Made by a program: the position numbers and the translations under genes. Below are positions 12,316-21,535 of a stretch of 64,000 nt of DNA, piece by piece (position 1 is the stretch's first letter; the number at the start of each line of letters is the position of its first letter). The notes below the pieces were generated by a model. It searched no databases. It saw only the letters and a program-made list of their open reading frames with translations, and was not told the DNA's origin. The DNA is from Pyrenophora tritici-repentis (Eukaryota > Ascomycota > Dothideomycetes > Pleosporales > Pleosporaceae), in contig NC_089390.1 in NCBI RefSeq assembly GCF_003171515.1, forward strand, positions 6,944,001 to 7,008,000. Direction: 5' to 3'.

Positions 12316-13428
12316 CTACAACTTCTCACCCTTTCCAAACCTCTGCTTAAAGTACCACTCAAATGGCGTGTATCTTACACCCTCAAACAAATCATTATGA
12401 ATTTGACTCTTCGGCCTCACAGGCTCGCCCAATCCCTGCAGTCCCTTGACCAGATACCAAAAGTCGACGGGGAAAGCGCTCTGCGTATGTTCTTTTGGGT
12501 GCCTTACTCGGATCGTCGCAGACTTTATGCATCGCCTCCACACTTTGCACATCCAACTGCACCTCCTTGCCCGTATACATTCGTAGCAGTTCCACAATCT
12601 TGGCATGCGAGATGGTGTCACTGACGACGTTCAAGTACTGGTTCTCACTTTTCTGGGGTTTGAGAAGTGTGGCCACAAGGAAATTTGCAAAGTCATCCAG
12701 GTGCGTGTAATCTGCCTCCGCGTCCGGGTCCCCGATGACGTGAACAATGTACTTGTCGACTAAATTAGGATGCTGCGTCCATGGACACCATACCTTCTCG
12801 CGTTCTTGGTTGTAAAAGTCGCCGCAGCCAATCATGGTGAAGCTCATCTTTCCGGAACGGATGGCTGGGTGCACTATGGCGCACTCATTGGCTCTATGTC
12901 GGTGTTAGCGTGTGTGATGCGGCCATTGGAGGCATTGCGTAAGTACTTATTTTGCTTTCATGTTCCATGCCGGGTGGATATAGCCCATGGGGTCGTTGGG
13001 CTTGCGGTAAATCTGGTGGAAGCCATATTCGCTAGGATAGAAACGCTTCACGCCTGCATCCGCAGCAGCGTCTTGGATCATGGCTTGGCCTTCCAATGCA
13101 GGACCATTCAACGCGCTGACTATCACATCTACGCCTTTGAGATCCTTGGATAGTTCCCCACGGGTTGCCTTTTCCACATCGAAAGTCTTGATTACCACGT
13201 TATTCTGATCTTGGAGCCGTGTGCCAGGCTGAATAAATGCGACGACCGTGAACTCATGACCAGGTCGCTTGGAAGACACCAATGCGTGCAAAATGTGCTC
13301 GCTAATCTTGTATTAATGAGCCTGTGATGATAATGAGGTCATGTGTGAAGTACCTGTCCGTTCGCCCCAAAGAGAGCGATCGTATGAAATGGGGCCGCAA
13401 GACCGTAGTTCGCTGCGTGACTGCTCAT
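12316..13428 (-). pseudogene. NmrA-like / isoflavone-reductase-like protein, two lesions
   Basis: Exon 1 (13428-13354) ends IALFGANGQ and exon 2 starts at 13306, forming the NAD(P)-binding N-terminus. VIVSALNGPALEGQAMIQDA and KRFYPSEYG follow, both typical of NmrA-like redox-sensing or reductase proteins. Exon 2 should end near 12951 and join exon 3 at 12893 (RSGKMSFTMIGCGDFYNQ). The expected donor reads ATAAGT (12950-12945) instead of GTAAGT. The only nearby GT lies behind an in-frame TAA. In addition, the frame of exon 3 is lost near 12490-12505 (CCCAAAAG run), and the family C-terminus (SAFPVDFWYLVKGLQGLG, ending FEWYFKQRF) lies in another frame up to the stop at 12316. Two independent defects make a pseudogene the simplest reading. 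An AT-AG intron plus a sequencing error is the alternative. Confidence 0.7.
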
Positions 13429-13835
13429 CTTGAAGGGCTCAATAATTTTTCTAATTACACAATCTCTTGTTGGTAATATATCAAATGGAGAATGCTCGAT
13501 TTTCTAAGGTTTGTGACATGACGCAATCGTGATTAACATCATGATGATGTCGCTCTCGGTAAGGTGCCACATCGCGACTAGGAGTCCGGTCATTGCAACG
13601 CAGCTTCCCCCTTTACTCTCGCGACTCAAATGACAGCATTCTTATGAAATTATTGGAACTATATGACGCAGGCTTCTTGTATATTGCTGCAGCTACGTAA
13701 ATGTATATATGCAGGACGTGTACCCTGAATCTGTGAGTTGAGAGTCGTCCCCTTCTGTGGCAGACATGCTGTCAGTAATAGCTCCCCTTCATCGCTCTAT
13801 GATAGAAGATTGGGGCTAAATATATAGTCTTTTGC
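13429..13835. other. Intergenic, no gene seen
   Basis: This lies between the start of the NmrA-like relic and the end of the next F-box gene, both on the reverse strand. It presumably contains the former NmrA promoter. Nothing else was recognised. Confidence 0.4.
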
Positions 13836-15341
13836 TCATGCATCTGCAAAGACGATTCCACCTACGCGGCTGTCAAACTCTCTTTTCCACTGCGGCATCA
13901 TGGACCTTGGCCTCGGGTTTTCAACACCCTCATCGAACACCTCGAGTGTGACCGCGTGATTTTCGGCAACATGAATTGCACTCGATGATCGGTATTGCCG
14001 GATGACGGCCTTGTGCAGCCTTCTCAACTTATCTTTGCGCCTATCCACTATGTTCTTGAAGAGCGCATGGAGAGCAGCTTCCGAAGGCTCTGGGTAGTTG
14101 GTGTTGACATGAAGCTCCCGCATACTCTCTGGAAGCATATCGCCCACACACGGAATATCGATATGGCCCCATGCAGTTGCGCCGGGCGGAATCCGTGCTT
14201 CACGTCCTTGCCGCTGTCCGCTTTCTAGTGGCGGGCCACAGAAACATTCAACATCGACTTCCAACTTTTCTAGTTTGCTAAACCGTAGGAACGAAGATAG
14301 ACCGTTTATGACTTCACCATGTAACTCGTCGATGGTGAGAGCGATGTCGACCAGAGTGTTGCCGCAGTAATTGGCAAGTGTTTCTAGCACCTCGCCAGCA
14401 TTCCAATCATGCTCGAGGCCATCCCATTTCGTTTGGTGTGAGTATCTAAATACCCTGAGAGCCGGTACATTTGACAGGAAAGCCGAAAGACCAGTAGCAT
14501 CCATGCAGCAACACGCAAACTCGACCCGGGTCAACGGCGACTTGGTGTTTGGGTTGAGCCAGTTGAAGGGGACGCCTCCCCAATCCTCATCAACAGCCAC
14601 ACAGCTAACGGCATATAGATTTTTGATGCTCTGTAACGCCAGAAAAGGTGCGAGGCATTGTAAACCAACCCTAACGTCGTACCCTTCCTCCACAAACGGC
14701 AATATCGTCTCCAGTTGAGCCAGGGGCTTTTGTCGATGCCGTTCAGCATTGGACATGGTAACAAGAGATTGCACGTTAGGAACTAGAGCCTCGGCGCTCT
14801 CGCCATCCCGGACCTCGTGCCATCTGTCGGGCAACTGCAGTGTTTTGAGGTTCGGCAGTAGACTCAACAAAGCCACTGTCGCATACAGCTTGTCCATGTC
14901 GGATTGATCACCAGCCTTGTCTTCTTCTAGGATGTGGGCCCACCACTCTTCCTCCTCAGCATTCGCATAGTGCTCTGCACTACGTAGCAGGTCTTTGATT
15001 TCTTCCATGGCCTTGTCATCATTTCGAAAGTCGTACGCTCCGGTATCCTCTCTGACTTCGTCATCTGCGCGGCGGTCCCACAGAAAAAGAGTTTCAATGT
15101 ACTCTGCAATGATGGGTTCCCGTGCGATCTCGTGCAAGACCGCCAGTGTATCTCCACGACGTGATGGACTCATATTGGTTGTATGACTCCATGCCTTTTT
15201 CAAGGCGTTGTGTTGCCTAATCTGAGATGCGGATCGCTGATACACCGTCTTGCACGAAAGGACAAAGTTTTGAAGACCACCCGGAGCTGTACGGTCGATG
15301 ATCAGATCAAGAATCTCCGGTGGAAGATCGAGGAGACCCAT
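13836..15341 (-). CDS. F-box domain protein
   Basis: I place the start at the ATG of MGLLDLPPEILDLIIDR, because the 33 residues further upstream in the open frame are hydrophobic and not conserved-looking, and the F-box normally sits at the very N-terminus. The F-box (LDLPPEILDLIIDR, then LQNFVLSCKTVYQ) is followed by about 450 residues with LRR-like leucine spacing (LLPNLKTLQLPDRW, LSAFLSNVPALRVFRY, FSKLEKLEVDVECF). Total length is 501 residues, common for fungal F-box/LRR-like proteins. It probably acts as a substrate adaptor of an SCF ubiquitin ligase; the substrate is unknown. The frame is intact. Confidence 0.8.
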   Translation of the reverse strand: MGLLDLPPEILDLIIDRTAPGGLQNFVLSCKTVYQRSASQIRQHNALKKAWSHTTNMSPSRRGDTLAVLHEIAREPIIAEYIETLFLWDRRADDEVREDTGAYDFRNDDKAMEEIKDLLRSAEHYANAEEEEWWAHILEEDKAGDQSDMDKLYATVALLSLLPNLKTLQLPDRWHEVRDGESAEALVPNVQSLVTMSNAERHRQKPLAQLETILPFVEEGYDVRVGLQCLAPFLALQSIKNLYAVSCVAVDEDWGGVPFNWLNPNTKSPLTRVEFACCCMDATGLSAFLSNVPALRVFRYSHQTKWDGLEHDWNAGEVLETLANYCGNTLVDIALTIDELHGEVINGLSSFLRFSKLEKLEVDVECFCGPPLESGQRQGREARIPPGATAWGHIDIPCVGDMLPESMRELHVNTNYPEPSEAALHALFKNIVDRRKDKLRRLHKAVIRQYRSSSAIHVAENHAVTLEVFDEGVENPRPRSMMPQWKREFDSRVGGIVFADA

Positions 15342-18180
15342 GGTAGTGTTGTCAGGGCCAACCGAGATGCTGAAGCTGAGGGACGATAGGAGGGGTAGCC
15401 AAAGAATCTGCAAGAAGAACTCGAAGACGATAAACCCCAATCTTCAGACGACAATGCTGAATGGCATCTGCGTGCTGCGATTATCGTCTGGGTAGTACGA
15501 TTATTGGGTGGCGAATCTGGAAACCAACGCGGCTACGATCTGGAGTGTCTACAATATTAAACAGCCAGGTCAATCAGGCCGAGATGGAGCCCGTGGAACG
15601 GCGAGCAAATCCGATGTCTCGGGTGAAGCGGTCTAGGCTGATAACGATTCGGCTCGGAAGAAACCTCCTTGCGGTAACGACTGGAATTCTTTGGTGGGGG
15701 GCGAGACTAGCCCGATGCGCATTAGCGAAAACTGAAAATCTGAAAAACAGGCTCCAATTGTACTTCGCATAGCACAACATGGAGGTTACATATATTACTC
15801 TTGTAGGTCTTGATATCGCTGTGTTATCGATTTGAGACAAATCGAGTCTCTTGCGTTATCAACTTGGGAGATCTCGTGCACCTTGAATGGCCTTGGCCAG
15901 GCCCAGCATCCTGATATCCCACCAACCTCATACGTCGCATGGAATACGACCCCCGGAGCAGATCAAGGCAAATCATATTCGGAAGGTTTAAGCCAGTATC
16001 AGTTTGGAGTGGTCTCAAGAACTCCATAGCCAATTGAGTCAAGAATTGCATCATCCTCGCTTACGCGCAAAAGTCCCCGGTCTTTCCCTGCAATTGCTCC
16101 TATGAGGTCCCCGAGCAAGTGCAAGGGATGAGCCGACACTCAGCTGACTAACGATATCTTCTTACCCTGAATGTTCCCACAATCTATTGAGCATGTAAAC
16201 AAATTGGGTCTTCAGTTAGATAACAATCTGACCACTTCGGGCCCACACAGCATCTCTACAAATGTTGTGTTCAGTGGGCTATCGTGAATCGATGCGTGTA
16301 ATCAAAAAGGGTAGCAAGGATATGCTAGAATGACATGTTGCAAACTCAGCCTGAGCGGGTCAACCGGAAGACATTTAGATCGGGTCTAATTTTGTTATCG
16401 CTCGAATGAACGCATGTAAGAAATACATGGGACAAATCAGAATGCACAAAAGGTTGACGGAAGATGCGCTATCCCTGAAACGGTTTTACATCGAGAGTCT
16501 AGATCTTGTGGCTGCGCGGCTCACTGACACTTCTGGAATTAATATAGAAAATGACAAGGTACCAGCAGATATCACGTACATAAGAGTGCTGATGAAGACC
16601 CGTAGTACCTTTACTTCCGGACGAGCACTCCGATCCAATTACATCATCTACTGTTGAAACTTGTCACTACGTTAATATAGTAAAGAAATATCACAACCTT
16701 TCATGAAGGTTACGATTTCGATACCATTGAGTCGAGGTGGACACCGTTTACAAGCTACTCAAAAGCTCTATGAAATGTAGCACCAACTGCTTCTATATAC
16801 ACTGAAAGAATCCTGAAACTCCTTGAATGAATGCATCGCTACGCCCGATCCAAAGTCAATCCCCACACTTGCTGTTGATCGATATCCACAACTACTAAGA
16901 ACAACATGCTTTCACTCAAGGCGTTAGAACCGAATCGCAACATGTGGGAGCTGATAGTTCTAGTTTCTCGCAACACGACTAGAGCGGTATAAGGCCTTAT
17001 CTAGAAAGTCTGGAGAGGTGGTGCGCAGGATCACAATATGATCTACTTTTGACCCTGGTCAGTCAAGATTGTTCAACAATCCGCTCAGGACGACTTCGGT
17101 CATCAGAGGTGGAACCGTGTTCAGATGGGTTTCTGGTGAACACCGAATACAACGTTTTGATCGCTCATGTCCACTAGAATCTTGGCTGTCATCGCTGGTG
17201 TCGCTTATATGCCCTTGAGAGGGTGTGTGCCACCATAGTGAGCTCTCGAGTGATACCTGCCGCATCGATATCCTCAAAAAGAATAACATGGCGTTTCCGT
17301 TGAGACTGAATCTTGTTCTACAGCATTAACATTCATGCCAGCAACATTGATGACACACAGTGGCAGATCATAAGTGCCGGTGATGGCCGTAGATAAGCTT
17401 ATCTTTCCAGCCCTAGCAGGTTCATGATGTTGTATTCTCCGGAGCTATTGCACGATTGGATCTGAGTAATTTTGTACCGATGCCTTTGAAAAATACCCAG
17501 GCTTGGCATATTCGCACGTTGCTATCGATAGATTGCTCGAGCCTGAATCGACTATGCGTCCTATAGACGAACAGCATTTTGCGTGTATACGATGGGGAAT
17601 AGTTGAGAATACAACCGTCTTTGACAATAGTGTCATGTTTTGTTGAGAATATCTGATTTCAGTCCAGGGTAGAAGGTGCTTGGGAGTCACATGATATGCT
17701 GGTGTGGCAGGTACTGCCCGGTGGGCAATAGCACCCACCACAACAGAGTGAGACTGCGACACTAAACACGATAGTCAATACAATATGTTGCAGCCACCCC
17801 GCCTTGTCCCTCCTCCCACTCGGTTATCCATGGTAGTCATACTACTAGAGGGACCTTGTTCCAATATGTTTCATGGTATCACGAAAAGCAGTCAGAGGAT
17901 AGGGGACATGTTACGGCGTAGTCTCAGTATGCCTGTAGACACTACAGCAACACGCCGCTCTCCATCACTTCCAGCATACAATTGTGGGTAGTCAATCAAA
18001 AAAATGGCAGCGCGCCCAAAATTGTTGTTTGCATGCCGGATAGGAAGCAATGAGGGAGTTTAGGAGAAGCAAAACGCGCTAAGCCGCTAGCGCGCTCCAC
18101 CCACCCCTTCTGCAGCAGAGACCACAAACTTCAACGACAGCAAACATCGCCTTTCGAAAGCTAACAAGATATCCTTCGAG
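15342..18180. other. Gene-poor stretch, 2.8 kb
   Basis: Only short, unsupported frames are present (for example 83 codons at 16406-16657). A possible decayed reverse-strand ORF sits at 17059-17762 and is listed separately. The last 100 bp, with ACAAACTTCAACGACAGC upstream of the ATG at 18181, look like a normal fungal 5' leader. No inverted repeats or known elements were recognised. Confidence 0.4.
17059..17762 (-). pseudogene. Possible decayed ORF, weakly aspartic-protease-like
   Basis: One frame runs from 17762 to about 17280 with a single internal TAG after ...NYSDPIVQ, followed by ITGTYDLPLCVINVAGMN; a second short frame continues to 17059. The stretch IVDSGSSNLSI recalls the DSGSSNLW active-site motif of pepsin-like proteases, but the surrounding domain is not recognisable and no signal peptide or second motif was found. 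This may be chance similarity. Confidence 0.2.
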
Positions 18181-18552
18181 ATGAAACTATTGTTTCAATT
18201 CGCGCACTCTATTCTCGTATTCGTACTCTCGGCCTTACTTGTCTACAGCGTCTATTCCGCGTTCGCCTTATTACGTGAGGATCAGCGTCCGCAAACCCCG
18301 TTCTCCGACCCCGAAGTGCCGCGTAAGCCATTACCAGAGGAAATAGTATGCTCTCCCCAACACCTCTAACTTTAGATACATAATGGTCTCTTGAATACTG
18401 ATAGATGGCAGGCCGCATCGATGAACACACTTTGGAACTATTTGGATGATTGGGATGAGGATCATTGCAAAAACGTCTGCGAGGCGTCATGGATTGCCTG
18501 CCAGTTGAGAAACTGCCATTACCTACCTGATGTCCGAAAACCGGAGTTGTAA
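18181..18552 (+). CDS. Small four-cysteine secreted or membrane protein
   Basis: Two exons (18181-18345 and 18412-18552) joined by a 66-nt GT-AG intron with a CTAAC branch site give 101 residues. The N-terminus MKLLFQFAHSILVFVLSALL plus the next ten residues is a strong signal peptide or signal anchor. A proline-rich linker follows (SDPEVPRKPLPEEI), then a compact C-terminus with four cysteines spaced C-x3-C-x6-C-x4-C (CKNVC, ASWIAC, QLRNC). Using the earlier acceptor at 18404 instead would stop after a few codons, so the acceptor at 18411 is favoured by the open frame and the cysteines. It fits the profile of small cysteine-containing secreted proteins in fungi; the function is unknown and an effector role is only a possibility. 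Confidence 0.55.
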
Positions 18553-18982
18553 TATCGGTCGACATATTCGAGACGATAACAGCGATGTGGACTTTCCAGG
18601 GTGGCATTTGCGCGCACCTACTTCGCCTACACGTCTTACACAAAAGGCCGCAATCTAATCCTAATATAGAACTCCAACATCGTGGGGAGATCACCTCCAT
18701 TTAAGATCAAATTCGTGTGGGGTTGGTGGAACGAGGAGAATCAACACACAATGCCGGGGTGCCCCACATCGTTCATCAATATGGTTAAGACAGCATACAG
18801 CAACTTCAAATTGCTACAAGGACAGCGCAATAGCGCCATTGGCTGGATGTTTCCAGCAACTTGTGCTCCTTGTATGAAAATCATAGATGCAGTGCGGACT
18901 GTTCAACACTTGAAAGGTGTACATTAAAAGGAAGAGATGGACGTTCTTGAAGTTGCAACTGAGCAACATCTTCTACTTCACC
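18553..18982 (+). other. Intergenic, presumed promoter of the secreted protein at 18983
   Basis: No gene is seen. An open frame runs into the next gene from 18917, but the hydrophobic signal peptide starts at the later ATG (18983), so the upstream part is taken as leader. Confidence 0.4.
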
Positions 18983-19915
18983 ATGGCTTCTTTCATCTTG
19001 ATTCTCGCCATCGCGACGACATCTACGCAGGCGTTCGACTGCACGCGCGAATACCTCGAAGAGACTACGAATAGCTACGTCAATCTAATGGCAACAGGCC
19101 AACACGACCGCTTCGAGAACCTAGCCTACTCAATGCAATATTTCGAAAACAACGTCACCTCTTCCATTCTCAGCGGTACTCCAGCTCTTGGTATGACCAT
19201 CGACTCCCACCGCTCGATTCTCGATACTACACAATGCAAGACAATGACCGAGATCATCGTTACCGACCTGATCCACCCATACGTCATCCACACCCAAATG
19301 ACCCTAGATAGTGAAGGAAACGTGAACCTCATCGACAGCATTGTCACCGACAAAGGCGACTGGGCCTTCAACGCTACAGGTTACAAGTATTGGAACAGTC
19401 AAGAGTCATGGGGCCCAATTCCTGAAACCAAACGCGATTCCCGCGAAGTTGTCAAAGCAGCAGGAAACGCATACGCGGATCGCTTCAATGACACCTCCGT
19501 AGTCGTTCCGTTTGGAACTCCCTGCACACGCCTCGAAGGGGGCGCGTACACTGGTCGCGGCAACCTTTCGGCAAATACATGTGATATCGGCGGCCTCCCT
19601 AGCAACGTGCTCTTGACGAACCGCAAGTACGTTGCTGATGAAGTCATGGGCGTGGTGGACATCTTTATGGGGTTCACGGGGCTTGATCGTACGAGGAATA
19701 CAGAAGGTGCACCGGATAGTCACATGTTTCGCATCGAGGGTGGTAAGATTCGATACGTACATACTGCCAGTGCTTGCTTTGTTGATGGGTGTGGAATGAA
19801 TGGGACTGGTAAGTTGTTTCCTGGTTTTCACGTTTGATCAAGGGAGTTACGCTAACTTAGTGTGACGATAGGTATTCCATTGAAGATGGCACGCCGCCGG
19901 CCCGTACGACTCTAA
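18983..19915 (+). CDS. Secreted protein, DUF8021-like
   Basis: Two exons (18983-19808 and 19872-19915) give 289 residues. The start is the ATG that opens a classic signal peptide (MASFILILAIATTSTQAFDC). The mature part has several possible N-glycosylation sites (NVTS, NATG, NDTS, NLSA, NGTG) and about eight cysteines. The C-terminal block APDSHMFRIEGGKIRYVHT resembles the end of fungal DUF8021 proteins, a secreted family without assigned activity whose predicted fold is related to NTF2-like proteins. The short last exon adds a basic tail (MARRRPVRL). The family assignment is from memory of the motif and is moderately sure; secretion is well supported. Confidence 0.75.
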
Positions 19916-20150
19916 GCGGATAACTGTCAAGGGACTCTTCTGCTGGTGGGCTTGAGATCGTTTATTGTGGACCCAGTTTCAAACATTCGTATATGAGACG
20001 GAAAGGTTGTAATTTAACAAACCGATGTATCCTATCGACGAACCGACTGAGCTGAGTTTGTACCCATACACGTATCGTGCTCAGCGTTTGCATAAATACA
20101 GAACGAACGTGACAGCGCATGGAACCCATACACCGCCAATTCTACCAACC

Positions 20151-20936
20151 TCACTTCCCCCAATGCGCCGGCCTATCATCCCAATGCACTTCATCCCCAA
20201 CTTCCGGATACTTCGACAGCCACACTGCAACCTCACCATCCTCATCAATCACCAACCCCGGATGTTCCTTCAACACACTCACAAACACATCCTTCAGACC
20301 CTTATCGTCATCCGGCGTAGCAGTAAACGCCTCCTCCAGCGCATCCACCAACTCCAATGTCTCACACTGCCAATACACGTGCAACACATCCTTCACGCCC
20401 TGCCGCGCAAACACCTTCAATAATTCCATACCAAAGTAATCCGCCAAAGTATAGATGCGCACATGCTGCAGCAAATGTCCCGGATCCAGCGTCTTGCCCG
20501 CGCACGGACACTTGTGCTTGAAGATCTGAGCGCCTTTCTTGGGGCCGTGGAGAAGAGCATAGGTACTGTGCCCACAGTAATCGGTCGAAGGGATGATGGC
20601 GCCGCCGTGCAGTTTGTAGGTAGAGGTGTACATGTAGTCGAGAATGTGTTTCATGGATGTTGCGTTGACGTCTGGTATCTCTACCTGTTCGTCGTCTGTC
20701 TCCTGTCCGTTGAAGTGGAACATGCGCGCGAAGTACGGTGATGCATTTTTTAGGATGCTCCTGTGCGTGAGGTACCGTTGTCCATCGCACAGGACTGTGA
20801 AGTCGGCGTGGTCATCGCCTAGGGCAAGCTTTTCATCTTTGGCCTTCGCTTTTGTCGGCGTCGGTGGAAGGGGGATATCCTCTGGGTTCAGTAACACGTT
20901 GACGTGGGGCGTAGTAAGATTGATCTTGCTGTCCAT
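20151..20936 (-). CDS. BTB/POZ domain protein
   Basis: The single-exon frame encodes 261 residues. After a 35-residue leader, HADFTVLCDGQRYLTHRSIL, then SPYFARMFHFNGQETDDEQVEIPDV and MKHILDYMYTSTY, form a BTB/POZ fold (about 40-115). An insert with a C-x-C pair (HKCPCAGKTLDPGH) follows, then ADYFGMELLKVFARQG, the usual helical extension. Fungal BTB proteins of this size often act as adaptors for Cul3 ubiquitin ligases or in transcription complexes; which applies cannot be told. The start has a single clear ATG and the frame is intact. Confidence 0.85.
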   Translation of the reverse strand: MDSKINLTTPHVNVLLNPEDIPLPPTPTKAKAKDEKLALGDDHADFTVLCDGQRYLTHRSILKNASPYFARMFHFNGQETDDEQVEIPDVNATSMKHILDYMYTSTYKLHGGAIIPSTDYCGHSTYALLHGPKKGAQIFKHKCPCAGKTLDPGHLLQHVRIYTLADYFGMELLKVFARQGVKDVLHVYWQCETLELVDALEEAFTATPDDDKGLKDVFVSVLKEHPGLVIDEDGEVAVWLSKYPEVGDEVHWDDRPAHWGK

Positions 20937-21535
20937 TGGTGCTGGTGGGGTGGAGAGGTTCGTGACTAGTCAAGCTTTGCCGTGAGAGTAGCAATTTGAC
21001 ATGGCCGGGCCTGAGCGCTAGTTAGAATTGATCACGCATGATCTAATGAGATGGTAGTGAATGTAAGAATTGTGGATCACTAGGCTAGGCTGAGGTATGA
21101 CGGTGTTGGCATCTGTCAGCAACACGGCTGCCTTGTTGCACCTCACATCGCTGGCATGCAAACGGACGGCGTAGTCATCATGATATCGTTGCACTAAACA
21201 ACACTTGAAAGCCATCGTCTTTATCCAGCGTGCGAAATCACTGACCAAAAGATAATTCATCATCTCTCTCGACTCATCACGTTAGAGCACAGCTCGGATA
21301 TGCAAATGAATGTGGGTATGAGAGCATCTCATTTTTAGATTTAATTACAACAGTATACTTTTTCTATGTATAAGACACACAGCTGAGAATGGAAACTAAA
21401 CATATGGAGGTGTGTGTGTGTGCTAAGGAGTGACGATGTTTGGAACGGAAAAGCAAGTGATGAGCAGTGTCATCGAAATATCGCGTGAATTGACAGGGCG
21501 ACATGTTGAGTGCGGTCTATGGTCAAGAGCGGACT
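20937..21535. other. Intergenic, no gene seen
   Basis: It contains the BTB gene promoter at its left end and the 3' flank of the mucin-like gene at its right. A short GT dinucleotide run lies near 21411-21421. Nothing else was recognised. Confidence 0.4.

Noticed and set aside
12894..12950. U12-type AT-AC intron in the NmrA-like gene
   Set aside because: The donor lacks the ATATCC consensus and the intron ends in AG; a mutated GT donor is simpler.
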